This document shows positions 15,591-23,339 of a stretch of DNA of 27,612 nucleotides, in pieces. Position numbers and translations under genes: made by a program. Origin of the DNA: Pseudomonadota bacterium (GTDB taxonomy: Bacteria > Pseudomonadota > Alphaproteobacteria > Rhizobiales > Xanthobacteraceae); assembly GCA_023434095.1 (NCBI GenBank), contig JAEYTJ010000074.1:1-27612 (forward strand), in the 5' to 3' direction. The stretch's first letter is position 1. The number at the start of each line of letters is the position of its first letter. The notes under the pieces are model-generated. The model was not told the origin of the DNA and did no database searches. It saw only the letters and a program-made list of their open reading frames with translations.

Positions 15591-16292
15591 ATGTCCGACG
15601 CAGACAACCTCAAGAGACAGGCGGCCGCGCAGGCGCTGGAATATGTCCGCTCGGGCATGAAGCTCGGCCTCGGCACCGGCTCGACCGCCAGGCATCTCGT
15701 CGATCTCCTTGCGGTGCGGGTGCAGGAGGGGCTGGAAGTGGTCGGCGTGCCGACCTCCGAGGCGACGCGTGCCCAGGCGGAGGGCCTCGGCATTCCGCTC
15801 GGCACGCTGGACGAGCACCCGGTGCTCGATCTGTGCATCGACGGCGCCGACGAGGTCGGCCCCGACCTGACGCTCATCAAGGGCGGCGGCGGCGCGCTGC
15901 TGCGCGAGAAGATCGTCGCCTCGGCGGCAAAGCAGATGATCGTCATCGCCGACGCCTCGAAGAAGGTGGAGGTGCTCGGCACGTTTCCGCTGCCGATCGA
16001 AGTGGTGGATTTCGGCGTCGCCGCCATCCGCCGCGGCATCGACCGCGCCGCCCGCGCCGCGGGCTGCCAGGGGCTGCTGACGCTGCGCCGCCGGCCCGAC
16101 GGTCATGTTTTCGTCACCGATCAGGGACACCTGATCCTCGATGCCGCCTATCAAAGCATCGCCAACCCGACCGCGCTTGCCGCCGAGCTTTCCAACGTGC
16201 CGGGCGTGGTCGAGCACGGCCTCTTCATCCATCTGGCGAGCCGCGTCATTCTCGCGGGCGCCGGCGGCGTGACGGTCATCGACCGCGCGTGA
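15591..16292 (+). CDS. rpiA: Ribose-5-phosphate isomerase A
   Basis: 233-residue cytoplasmic enzyme interconverting ribose 5-phosphate and ribulose 5-phosphate in the pentose phosphate and Calvin cycles. Phosphate-binding GTGST (residues 28-32), DGADE (84-88) and KGGGGALLREK (97-107) are intact; by analogy with E. coli, Asp84, Asp87, Lys97 and Glu106 form the active site. The ATG at 15591 gives the standard N-terminus; GAGGG lies 13 nt upstream, rather far. It is followed after 21 nt by the DUF2059 gene, with AGGAG in the gap, so the two are almost certainly one transcript. gph nearby is functionally related if the organism fixes carbon, which the window does not prove. Confidence 0.97.
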   Translation: MSDADNLKRQAAAQALEYVRSGMKLGLGTGSTARHLVDLLAVRVQEGLEVVGVPTSEATRAQAEGLGIPLGTLDEHPVLDLCIDGADEVGPDLTLIKGGGGALLREKIVASAAKQMIVIADASKKVEVLGTFPLPIEVVDFGVAAIRRGIDRAARAAGCQGLLTLRRRPDGHVFVTDQGHLILDAAYQSIANPTALAAELSNVPGVVEHGLFIHLASRVILAGAGGVTVIDRA

Positions 16293-16313
16293 GCAGTTCG
16301 TCAGGAGACTTTC

Positions 16314-16880
16314 ATGCAGCTTGATATTGCCGCACCGCGCGCCGTCCGGCTCGCCGCCGCCGCGATGGGCTTTGCCCTCCTCGCCGGCGCTGTCCCGGCG
16401 CGGGCGCAGGACACCGCGCCGTTCCAGCTCGCCCAGGCGGCCGCGCCCAAGGCGCCGCAGCCCAGCGCCGAGCAGATGAAGCTCGCCAATGAACTGCTTG
16501 TCGCCAATGGCGAGGCCAGCAGCTTCGACGCCGTCATCCCCAATGTGGTGGAGCAGACGGCGGCCGGCTTCGTGCAGGCCAATCCGGACCTGATTCGCGA
16601 CCTGCGCGAGGTCGCCAAGCAGCTCTCGGCGCAATATGAGAGCCGCCGCAACGAGATCGTGCAAATCCTCGCCACCATCTACGCCACCGAGTTCACCACC
16701 GAGGAACTGCGCGACCTGCTCGCCTTCTACCGCTCGGAGGCCGGCAAGAAGCTGGTCGCCAAGCGCGAGGAACTGCTCAAGGTCGGCTTCAGCAGCATCC
16801 AGGCCTGGAGCGCCCAGTTCGCGCGCGAGATGGACGTGCGGGTGCGCGAGGAGATGAAGAAGCGCGGCTTCACCATCTGA
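16314..16880 (+). CDS. DUF2059 domain protein, exported
   Basis: 188-residue protein with a signal peptide (hydrophobic LAAAAMGFALLAGAVPARA, cleavage about residue 31) and a low-complexity Ala/Pro/Gln stretch. A helical DUF2059 domain follows at about residues 105-165; its core is ATIYATEFTTEELRDLLAFY, then RSEAGKKLVAKREELL. The family is periplasmic or secreted and uncharacterised. The gene lies 21 nt behind rpiA and ends before a strong hairpin terminator. In many Hyphomicrobiales the DUF2059 gene sits between rpiA and gor, as it would here if the tct operon were removed. Confidence 0.88.
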   Translation: MQLDIAAPRAVRLAAAAMGFALLAGAVPARAQDTAPFQLAQAAAPKAPQPSAEQMKLANELLVANGEASSFDAVIPNVVEQTAAGFVQANPDLIRDLREVAKQLSAQYESRRNEIVQILATIYATEFTTEELRDLLAFYRSEAGKKLVAKREELLKVGFSSIQAWSAQFAREMDVRVREEMKKRGFTI

Positions 16881-16905
16881 CGGCCTGCGCGCCTTCCGGA
16901 TACGA

Positions 16906-16931
16906 AAATGCCCGGCTCGCGCCGGGCATTT
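16906..16931. terminator. Bidirectional intrinsic terminator
   Basis: A perfect 11-bp stem, AAATGCCCGGC (16906-16916) with GCCGGGCATTT (16921-16931) and a TCGC tetraloop, lies 25 nt after the DUF2059 stop. It also lies 24 nt after the tctA stop on the other strand. The A/T ends serve both directions. Confidence 0.85.
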
Positions 16932-16955
16932 CTGTTCGCGGCGGCGGACGCCCGC

Positions 16956-18467
16956 TCAGTCCTCGTCGGCGCCCACCGGCGCCTTGCGGCCGGTGATGAC
17001 GTAGAACAGCAGCGGCCCGAACAGGGCGAGGGCGGAGAGCGCGTAGAGCGTCAGCGCCACCGGGCTCTGGAACAGCACCACGGGGTCGCCGACGCTGATG
17101 GCAAGCGCCCGGCGGAGCTGCTGCTCAGCCAGCGGGCCGAGGATGAGGCCGACCACGACCGGCGCGATGGGGTAGTCGTAGCGCCGCAGCACATAGCCCA
17201 GCAGGCCGAAAATCAGCAGCATGCCGAGTTCGACCAGCGAGGGGTTCGCCCCCAGCGTGCCGAGCGTGGCGAAGACGAGGATGCCGCCATAGAGCCACGG
17301 GCGGGGAATGGCGAGCAGGCGGACCCACAGCCCGACCAGCGGCAGGTTCAGCACCAGCAGCATGCCGTTGGCGATGAACAGGCTGGCGATGAGGCCCCAG
17401 ACGAGGTCGGGGTTGGTGGCGAACAGCAGCGGGCCGGGGTTCATGCCGTATTGCTGGAAGCCGGCGAGCATGATGGCCGCGGTCGCCGAGGTCGGCAGGC
17501 CGAGGGTGAGCAGCGGCACCAGCACGCCGGCCGCGGCCGCGTTGTTCGCCGCCTCCGGGCCCGCGACGCCCTCGATGGCGCCGTTGCCGAACTCGTCCGG
17601 CTTGCGGCACAGCCGCTTCTCCAGCGCGTAGGAGAGGAAGGTGGGGATTTCCGCCCCGCCCGCCGGCATGGCCCCGATGGGGAAGCCGAGGAAGGTGCCG
17701 CGCAGCCAGGGCTTCCAGGAGCGTTTCCAGTCTTCCCGGTTCATGAACACCGAGCCCTTGACCGGCTGGATGATCTCGTCGGCCCGCGCACCCGCCGCCA
17801 CCACCGACAGCGTCTCGCCGATGGCGAACAGGGCGACGGCGAGCGTCGTGACCTCGACGCCGTCGAGCAGGTCCGGCACGCTGAAGGACAGGCGCGCCTG
17901 CCCGCTCTGCAGGTCGATGCCGATGAGGCCGAGGGCGAGGCCGATGAACAGGCTGGTGAGGCCGCGCGTGACCGAGGAGCCGAAGGCCGCCGACACGGTG
18001 GTGAAGGCCAGCACCATCAGCGCGAAATAGTCCTCCGGGCCGAAGGAGATGGCGAGGTCGACCACGGTGGGGGCCACCAGCGCCAGTCCGACCGTGGCGA
18101 TGGTGCCGGCGACGAAGGAGCCGATGGCGGCGGTGGCGAGCGCCGGCCCGCCGCGCCCGGCGCGGGCCATCTTGTTGCCTTCCAGCGCAGTGACGATGGA
18201 GGAGCTTTCCCCCGGCGTGTTGAGCAGGATGGAGGCGGTGGAGCCGCCATACATGCCGCCATAATAGATGCCGGCGAACATGATGAGCGAGCCGGCCGGA
18301 TCGAGCTTGAAGGTGATCGGCAGCAGCAGCGCGACGGTGAGCGCCGGGCCGATACCCGGCAGCACGCCGACGGCGGTGCCGAGCATGACGCCGACAAAGG
18401 CGAACAGCAGGTTCATCGGCTGCAGGGCGACCATCAGGCCCTGGCTGAGAGCGGCGAACGTATCCAT
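16956..18467 (-). CDS. tctA: Tripartite tricarboxylate transporter large membrane subunit TctA
   Basis: 503-residue inner-membrane protein with about 12 helices, the transport channel of a tripartite tricarboxylate transporter. Family blocks include GTAVGVLPGIGPALTVALLL near the N-terminus and the following GGMYGGSTASILLNTPGES. Later blocks are FLGFPIGAMPAGGAEIPTFL and ANNAAAAGVLVPLLTLGLP, then GLPTSATAAIMLAGFQQYG. It works with TctB and the periplasmic receptor TctC to import citrate-like or other carboxylates using a cation gradient. The gene starts 10 nt after the tctB stop and is last in the operon, ending at the bidirectional terminator. The actual substrate is not readable from sequence. 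Confidence 0.96.
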   Translation of the reverse strand: MDTFAALSQGLMVALQPMNLLFAFVGVMLGTAVGVLPGIGPALTVALLLPITFKLDPAGSLIMFAGIYYGGMYGGSTASILLNTPGESSSIVTALEGNKMARAGRGGPALATAAIGSFVAGTIATVGLALVAPTVVDLAISFGPEDYFALMVLAFTTVSAAFGSSVTRGLTSLFIGLALGLIGIDLQSGQARLSFSVPDLLDGVEVTTLAVALFAIGETLSVVAAGARADEIIQPVKGSVFMNREDWKRSWKPWLRGTFLGFPIGAMPAGGAEIPTFLSYALEKRLCRKPDEFGNGAIEGVAGPEAANNAAAAGVLVPLLTLGLPTSATAAIMLAGFQQYGMNPGPLLFATNPDLVWGLIASLFIANGMLLVLNLPLVGLWVRLLAIPRPWLYGGILVFATLGTLGANPSLVELGMLLIFGLLGYVLRRYDYPIAPVVVGLILGPLAEQQLRRALAISVGDPVVLFQSPVALTLYALSALALFGPLLFYVITGRKAPVGADED

Positions 18468-18477
18468 GGCGGCGCCC

Positions 18478-18963
18478 TCAGATCAGCCGTTCGAGCGGGC
18501 CGGCGGGCAGCGCGAGCTGCAGCCCCTTGGCAAAGACCACATAGATGAGGAAGCACATGGCCGCGCCGGCGAGAAAGTGCTTCCACACCGGGCCCTTGCC
18601 GAAGCCCTTTGCAGTGGCGGCGAACAGCCAGCCGGTGGCGATGGCGAAGCCGGCGCCGAAGGCCAGCAGCACGATCTGGCCGATCAGCCCGGCGAGCACC
18701 CAGGCCATGGGGGCGACCTCGTCGCGCGGGCGCTCCTGCGCGCCCTCGCGCACGGCCTCGACCGCATTGGCCAGCGCCAGCAGCGCGAGGCCGGCGGCGA
18801 TGATGGCGGGGAACGCCTCCGGCCCGACGGCCGAATAGGTGTTGATCCCGGAGAGCCGCCACGCATCCCAGCCGATCACCAGCGACAGAAGGGCGAGGGC
18901 GAAGGCGATGACGAAGCGGGCCTTGTCGGGTCCGGTGGTGGAGGAGGGACGGGGATCGCTCAT
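18478..18963 (-). CDS. tctB: Tripartite tricarboxylate transporter small membrane subunit TctB
   Basis: 161-residue inner-membrane protein with four predicted helices (ARFVIAFALALLSLVIGWDA, AFPAIIAAGLALLALANAVE, the VLAGLIGQIVLLAFGAGF segment and AAMCFLIYVVFAKGLQLALP). This is the usual TctB size and layout, including the GPEAFP motif after the first helix. It is the auxiliary subunit that pairs with TctA. The ATG at 18963 has GGAGC about 9 nt upstream. It lies 85 nt after tctC, a gap that carries a hairpin, and 10 nt before tctA. Confidence 0.93.
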   Translation of the reverse strand: MSDPRPSSTTGPDKARFVIAFALALLSLVIGWDAWRLSGINTYSAVGPEAFPAIIAAGLALLALANAVEAVREGAQERPRDEVAPMAWVLAGLIGQIVLLAFGAGFAIATGWLFAATAKGFGKGPVWKHFLAGAAMCFLIYVVFAKGLQLALPAGPLERLI

Positions 18964-18994
18964 CGGCGGGGCTCCGGATGGGGCGGAACGAAAG

Positions 18995-19022
18995 GCTCCC
19001 CCGCGGCACGCCGCGAGGGAGC
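18995..19022 (-). promoter_or_regulatory. Intercistronic hairpin between tctC and tctB
   Basis: A stem of 6 plus 5 bp with one internal mismatch (18995-19006 with 19011-19022, loop CACG) begins 26 nt after the tctC stop. On the minus strand it is followed by a moderately T-rich CCTTTCGTTC. It could be a partial terminator or 3'-end protector that leaves more tctC than tctBA mRNA. Confidence 0.5.
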
Positions 19023-19048
19023 GGAGGAAGGTCCGAACGGCGCGCGCC

Positions 19049-20014
19049 TTACTGGGCGAGGCCGATGTCCTTCAGGATGGTCTGGGTGGCGGCGATGTCC
19101 TTGGCGAGCTGGGCATCGAAGGCGTCGCCGGAGAGGTAGGTGTTGGCCCAGCCCTTCATCGCCAGCATGTCGGTCCATGCCTTGGACTTCACCATCTTGT
19201 CGATGGTCTGGGTCAGTTCCTGCTTCTGCTCCGCCGTGATGCCCGGGGCGGCGGCGATCATGCGCCAGTTCTGGATTTCCACATCGACGCCCGACTCCTT
19301 GAAGGTCGGCACGTCGGGAGCTTCGGGCAGGCGGGCGGCGCTCGACACGCCGAGGATGCGCAGCTTGCCGGCCTTCGCCTGCGCGTCGAATTCCGACAGG
19401 CTCGAAATGCCGACCGTGACCTTGCCGCCGAGGATGGAGGCGAGCGATTCGCCGCCGCCGGAGAAGGCGATGTAGTTCACCTTGCGCGGATCGACGCCGA
19501 TGGCCTTGGTGAACAGGCCGGCGGTGATGTGGTCGGTGCCGCCGGCCGAACCGCCGGCCCAGGACACCTTCTGCGGGTCGGCCTTCAGCGCCGCGACGAG
19601 ATCGGCCAGCGACTTGAGCGGCGAACTGGCCGGCACCGCGATGGCCTCGTACTCGCCGGTGAGGCGGGCGATGGGGGTGACCATGGACAGGTTCACCGGC
19701 GACTTGTTGGTGATGATGGCGCCGACCATGACATAGCCGCCGACGATCATCACATTCGGATCGCCCTTGCTGCCGTTGACGAACTGGGCGAGGCCGATGG
19801 TGCCGCCGGCGCCGGGCACGTTCAGCACCTGGACGTTCTCGACCAGCTTGTCGGCCTGCAGGACCTGCTGGATCGAGCGCGCCGTCTGGTCCCAGCCGCC
19901 GCCGGGCGCGGCGGGGGCGATGATCTTCAGCTCTTTGATTTCGGCATGGGCCGCACCGAAAGGCGCAGCCGCGACGGCGGCGGCGAGCAGCGCCCCGCGA
20001 AACAGATGCTTCAT
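19049..20014 (-). CDS. tctC: Tripartite tricarboxylate transporter substrate-binding protein TctC/Bug family
   Basis: 321-residue periplasmic receptor. A signal peptide (KHLFRGALLAAAVAAAPFGA, cleavage after AHA) precedes the Bug-family fold. Characteristic blocks are LKIIAPAAPGGGWDQTARSI, NVPGAGGTIGLAQFVNG, WAGGSAGGTDHITAGLF, and the ISSLSEF and PEAPDVPTFKESG segments. These receptors use two water-mediated loops to hold carboxylates. The ATG at 20014 has a strong GGAGGAAATC ribosome-binding site. First gene of tctCBA; divergent from gor across 215 nt. A possible promoter (TCGACA, 17 nt, TTAGCT on the minus strand) lies in that gap but its -10 is poor. No two-component tctDE regulator is in the window. 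Confidence 0.95.
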   Translation of the reverse strand: MKHLFRGALLAAAVAAAPFGAAHAEIKELKIIAPAAPGGGWDQTARSIQQVLQADKLVENVQVLNVPGAGGTIGLAQFVNGSKGDPNVMIVGGYVMVGAIITNKSPVNLSMVTPIARLTGEYEAIAVPASSPLKSLADLVAALKADPQKVSWAGGSAGGTDHITAGLFTKAIGVDPRKVNYIAFSGGGESLASILGGKVTVGISSLSEFDAQAKAGKLRILGVSSAARLPEAPDVPTFKESGVDVEIQNWRMIAAAPGITAEQKQELTQTIDKMVKSKAWTDMLAMKGWANTYLSGDAFDAQLAKDIAATQTILKDIGLAQ

Positions 20015-20168
20015 GATTTCCTCCGAGGACTGGGCGACGGCACGTTGGACGCTGGCCGCCGCTTGAGACGCGGTGAGCGAAGCTAAGACCGCCGGGCCCT
20101 CGCTGTCGAGCTGGCCGGAAGGATAAGCCGTTTCGCCGGCCGGATTCGCGCACCAGCCATGCGGGCGC

Positions 20169-20197
20169 TTGACGGGGGCGGCCCGCGGGGCGACATG
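20169..20197 (+). promoter_or_regulatory. Candidate gor promoter
   Basis: TTGACG (20169-20174) matches 5 of 6 of the -35 consensus. After 17 nt comes GACATG (20192-20197), a poor -10, 32 nt before the gor ATG. Tentative. No OxyR-type site was recognised. Confidence 0.3.
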
Positions 20198-20229
20198 CGG
20201 GGGTACCAGCGCAGCGCGGAGGGCCTCAC

Positions 20230-21636
20230 ATGGACCAGTTCGACGTCGACCTCTTCGTCATCGGCGGGGGCTCGGGAGGTGTGCGGGCTGCCCGCATCGC
20301 GGCGACCCATGGGGCCAAGGTGATGCTGGCCGAGGAGTACCGGATGGGCGGCACCTGCGTCATCCGCGGCTGCGTGCCCAAGAAGCTGTTCGTCTATGCC
20401 GCCCGCTTCGGCCACGAGTTCGAGGACGCCGCCGGCTTCGGCTGGAGCGTGGAGGGCGCGCGCTTCGACTGGCCGACGCTGATCGCCAACAAGGACAAGG
20501 AGATCGCCCGGCTGGAGGGCGCCTATACGGCCAATCTCAACCGTTCCGGGGTGGAGATCGTGCGCCAGCGGGCAAGCCTTGCCGGCCCGCACGCCGTGCG
20601 CCTCGCCGACGGCAGAGAGGTCACCGCGCGCACCATCCTCATCGCCACCGGCGGGCGGCCCAATCGCGGGCTGGACTTCCCCGGCTGCGAACTGGGCATC
20701 ACCTCCAACGAGATCTTCCACCTCGAACGCTTCCCCGAGCGCATCGTCGTCCAGGGCGCCGGCTACATCGCGCTGGAATTCGCCAGCCTGCTCGCCGGGC
20801 TGGGCGCGAAGGTCACGGTGGTCCATCGCGGCGACAAGCTGCTGCGCGGCTTCGACGGCGACATCCGCGACCGCATCGTCGACGAGATGGCGCAGAACGG
20901 CGTGGAGTTCGCCTTCAACGTCACCATCGAGGGCATCTATGAGGAGGCCGGCGAGAAGCGCGTGCGCCTGAATGACGGGCGCGACCTGTTCGCCGACGAG
21001 GTGATGCTGGCCATCGGCCGGGTGCCGAACACGGTCGGGCTCGGCCTCGACGCGGTGGAAGTGCATCTCGACGAGACCGGCGCCATCGCGGTGGACGATC
21101 TCTCGCGCACCAACATCCCCTCCATATACGCGGTGGGTGACGTGACCAACCGCGTGAACCTCACCCCGGTCGCTATCCGCGAGGGCCACGCCTTCGCCGA
21201 CACGGTGTTCGGCAAGCACCGCTGGCATGTGCGCTACGACAATATTCCGACCGCCGTGTTCACCGAGCCGGAGATCGGCACGGTGGGGCTGACGGAGGAG
21301 GAGGCGCGGGCGCAGGGGCGGCGGCTCGACATCTACAAGACCGACTTCCGTCCGCTCAAGGCGACGCTGTCGGGGCGCACCTCCCGGGTGTTCATGAAGA
21401 TCGTGGTCGATCAGGGCGACGACCGGGTGCTCGGCCTCCACCTCATCGGCGAGGGCTCGGGCGAAATGGTGCAGATGGCGGCGATCGCGATGAATATCGG
21501 CGCCACCAAGGCCGATTTCGACCGCACCATGGCCCTGCACCCCTCTAGCGCCGAGGAGTTGGTGACGCTGCGCTCCCGGCACACCACCAGCGACCCGCTG
21601 CCGGAAGCCTCCGCCGAGGCGACGCCTGCGCTGTAG
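20230..21636 (+). CDS. gor: Glutathione-disulfide reductase
   Basis: 468-residue FAD flavoenzyme that reduces oxidised glutathione with NADPH in the cytoplasm. The FAD site is VIGGGSGG (about residues 10-17), and the redox disulfide is GGTCVIRGCVPKK (Cys43, Cys48). The NADPH domain has QGAGYIALEFA with the following HRGDKLLRGFD (Arg for the 2'-phosphate). The second FAD segment is SIYAVGDVTN, and the catalytic C-terminal pair is HPSSAEE (His437, Glu442). The CVIRGC centre is the plant/alphaproteobacterial form. The ATG at 20230 follows CGGAGG. It is separated from its usual partners rpiA-DUF2059 by the opposing tctCBA operon. The C-terminal 15 residues after SRHTTSD are a variable tail. Confidence 0.97.
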   Translation: MDQFDVDLFVIGGGSGGVRAARIAATHGAKVMLAEEYRMGGTCVIRGCVPKKLFVYAARFGHEFEDAAGFGWSVEGARFDWPTLIANKDKEIARLEGAYTANLNRSGVEIVRQRASLAGPHAVRLADGREVTARTILIATGGRPNRGLDFPGCELGITSNEIFHLERFPERIVVQGAGYIALEFASLLAGLGAKVTVVHRGDKLLRGFDGDIRDRIVDEMAQNGVEFAFNVTIEGIYEEAGEKRVRLNDGRDLFADEVMLAIGRVPNTVGLGLDAVEVHLDETGAIAVDDLSRTNIPSIYAVGDVTNRVNLTPVAIREGHAFADTVFGKHRWHVRYDNIPTAVFTEPEIGTVGLTEEEARAQGRRLDIYKTDFRPLKATLSGRTSRVFMKIVVDQGDDRVLGLHLIGEGSGEMVQMAAIAMNIGATKADFDRTMALHPSSAEELVTLRSRHTTSDPLPEASAEATPAL

Positions 21637-21655
21637 GGCGCGGGGCCGCCCAGAC

Positions 21656-21733
21656 GTCATCCCGGTGATCCAGGATCGCGAGCGAACGGAGAGCGATCCC
21701 GCCTCTCTCTGCGCTCGGCCGGAGTGATGATGA
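21656..21733. repeat. Possible palindromic intergenic element after gor
   Basis: The gor-DAHP synthase gap contains a 7-bp stem, GGATCGC (21673-21679) with GCGATCC (21693-21699). It is framed by GTCATC near 21656 and GATGATGA near 21725. The look resembles dispersed Hyphomicrobiales palindromes, but the outer arms pair poorly. It may be a decayed or mosaic copy. Confidence 0.4.
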
Positions 21734-21786
21734 GAGGGGTAAGGCCGGCTCCCTTTTGCGGCATGCCTGCCCTTGCGCCCGTGCAC

Positions 21787-21816
21787 TGGCGCGGCGGTCG
21801 GGCTTGGGTGTATAAG
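21787..21816 (+). promoter_or_regulatory. Candidate DAHP synthase promoter
   Basis: TATAAG (21811-21816) matches 5 of 6 of the -10 consensus. The best -35 is TGGCGC (21787-21792) at 18-nt spacing, a weak match. It would give a leader of about 50 nt containing the hairpin at 21828-21846. Confidence 0.4.
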
Positions 21817-21827
21817 GCCCGCCTTTC

Positions 21828-21846
21828 CGCCGGGAAAAGCCCGGCG
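21828..21846 (+). promoter_or_regulatory. Leader hairpin before the DAHP synthase gene
   Basis: A perfect 7-bp stem, CGCCGGG (21828-21834) with CCCGGCG (21840-21846) and loop AAAAG, lies 15 nt before the GGAGG ribosome-binding site. There is no T-run and no obvious leader peptide rich in aromatic codons, so attenuation is not supported. Confidence 0.4.
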
Positions 21847-21871
21847 CGTGTGGAGCTTGTTGGAGGCCGTC

Positions 21872-23257
21872 ATGTCTGATCGCTGGACGCCGGATAGCTG
21901 GAGGGCCTTGCCCGTTCAGCAGGTGCCGGACTATCCGGACGCCGCCGCTTTGGCGGCGGTGGAGCGTCAGCTGGCCTCGTTTCCGCCGCTGGTTTTCGCC
22001 GGCGAGGCGCGCCGCCTGAAGCGCGAGCTGGCCAAGGTCGCCAATGGCGAGGCCTTCCTGCTGCAGGGCGGCGACTGCGCCGAGAGCTTCGCCGAGCATT
22101 CGGCCGACAACATCCGCGATTTCTTCCGCGTCTTCCTGCAGATGGCGGTGGTGCTGACCTATGCCGGCGCCTCCCCCGTGGTGAAGGTGGGGCGTATCGC
22201 CGGCCAGTTCGCCAAGCCGCGCTCGGCGCCGATGGAGAAGGTCGGCGACATCGAACTGCCGTCCTATCGGGGCGACATCGTCAACGACATCGAGTTCACG
22301 CCGGAAGCGCGCATCCCCGATCCGCGCCGCCAGCTGGAAGCGTACCGCCAGTCGGCGGCGACGCTGAATCTTCTGCGCGCCTTCGCCAATGGCGGCTATG
22401 CCAGCCTCGGCAATGCGCATCAGTGGATGCTCGGCTTCATCAAGGATAGCCCGCAGTCCGGCCGCTACCAGGCGCTCGCCGACCGCATCACCGAGGCGCT
22501 CGACTTCATGCGCGCCATCGGCATCGACCCGGAGCACCACCCGGAGATGCGCTCGACCGAGTTCTTCACCTCGCACGAGGCGCTGCTGCTCGGCTTCGAG
22601 GAAGCGCTGACGCGGGTGGATTCGACCACCGGCGATTGGTACGCGACCTCCGGCCACATGATCTGGATCGGCGACCGCACCCGCCAGGCGGACCATGCGC
22701 ACATGGAATATTGCCGTGGCGTGAAGAACCCGCTGGGGCTGAAGTGCGGCCCGTCGCTGAAGCCGGACGACCTTCTGCGCCTCATCGATACGCTGAACCC
22801 GCAGAACGAGGCCGGCCGCCTCACGCTGATCGCCCGCTTCGGCGCGGACAAGGTGGGCGACCACCTGCCGGCGCTGGTGCGTGCGGTGAAGCGCGAGGGC
22901 CGCACCGTGGTGTGGTCGTGCGATCCCATGCACGGCAACACCATCAAGGCGGGCTCGGGCTACAAGACCCGGCCGTTCGACCAGATCCTCAAGGAGGTGA
23001 AGGACTTCTTCGCCGTCCACGCGGCCGAAGGCACCTTCGCCGGCGGCGTGCATCTGGAAATGACCGGCAAGAACGTCACCGAGTGCACCGGTGGCGCGCG
23101 GGCGATCTCGGATGCGGACCTCAAGGACCGCTACCACACCTATTGCGACCCACGTCTCAACGCCGAGCAGGCCATCGAGATGGCCTTCCTCGTCGCCGAG
23201 CTGCTCAAGCAGGAACGCGCGGGCCGGGTGCGCCCGGTGGTCGAGGCGGCAGAGTAA
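21872..23257 (+). CDS. aroG: 3-deoxy-7-phosphoheptulonate synthase, class II (plant type)
   Basis: 461-residue cytoplasmic enzyme condensing phosphoenolpyruvate and erythrose 4-phosphate to DAHP, the entry to the shikimate pathway. Family II hallmarks are the N-terminal WTPDSWR...QVPDYPD, LLQGGDCAESF, the PVVKVGRIAGQFAKPRS segment, and YRGDIVN. Further hallmarks are WYATSGHMIWIGDRTRQ, GLKCGPS, WSCDPMHGNTI and HLEMTGKNVTEC, which supply the metal and substrate ligands (Cys of GGDCAE, His and Glu of HLEMTG, Asp of YCDPRLN). The ATG at 21872 has GGAGG 5 nt upstream. Length matches the short bacterial class II form, without the long N-terminal regulatory extension of the mycobacterial enzyme. A strong terminator follows. 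Confidence 0.96.
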   Translation: MSDRWTPDSWRALPVQQVPDYPDAAALAAVERQLASFPPLVFAGEARRLKRELAKVANGEAFLLQGGDCAESFAEHSADNIRDFFRVFLQMAVVLTYAGASPVVKVGRIAGQFAKPRSAPMEKVGDIELPSYRGDIVNDIEFTPEARIPDPRRQLEAYRQSAATLNLLRAFANGGYASLGNAHQWMLGFIKDSPQSGRYQALADRITEALDFMRAIGIDPEHHPEMRSTEFFTSHEALLLGFEEALTRVDSTTGDWYATSGHMIWIGDRTRQADHAHMEYCRGVKNPLGLKCGPSLKPDDLLRLIDTLNPQNEAGRLTLIARFGADKVGDHLPALVRAVKREGRTVVWSCDPMHGNTIKAGSGYKTRPFDQILKEVKDFFAVHAAEGTFAGGVHLEMTGKNVTECTGGARAISDADLKDRYHTYCDPRLNAEQAIEMAFLVAELLKQERAGRVRPVVEAAE

Positions 23258-23296
23258 ACCGGCTCCGCCCTCAGCGGGCGAGCGTCGGGCAGGGAC

Positions 23297-23328
23297 ACAC
23301 CGCGGCCCCCGGGCCGCGGTGTTTTGTT
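23297..23328 (+). terminator. Intrinsic terminator of the DAHP synthase gene
   Basis: A G+C-rich stem ACACCGCGGCC/GGCCGCGGTGT (23297-23307 with 23312-23322, loop of four C) is followed by TTTTGTT. It starts 39 nt after the stop codon. Its tail ends only 2 nt before the GGAGG ribosome-binding site of the next gene. Confidence 0.85.
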
Positions 23329-23339
23329 GAGGAGGATGC

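Noticed and set aside
16908..18548. A 546-codon open frame on the plus strand opposite tctA
   Set aside because: The product is low-complexity Glu/Gly/Gln/His-rich sequence typical of a shadow frame; tctA on the minus strand is unmistakable.
21820..21871. Peptide-type attenuator before the DAHP synthase gene
   Set aside because: There is one hairpin but no competing stem, no T-run and no short frame rich in Phe, Tyr or Trp codons.
20083..23137. Long minus-strand open frames opposite gor and the DAHP synthase gene
   Set aside because: No domains or signal, and both plus-strand genes are complete, well-conserved enzymes.
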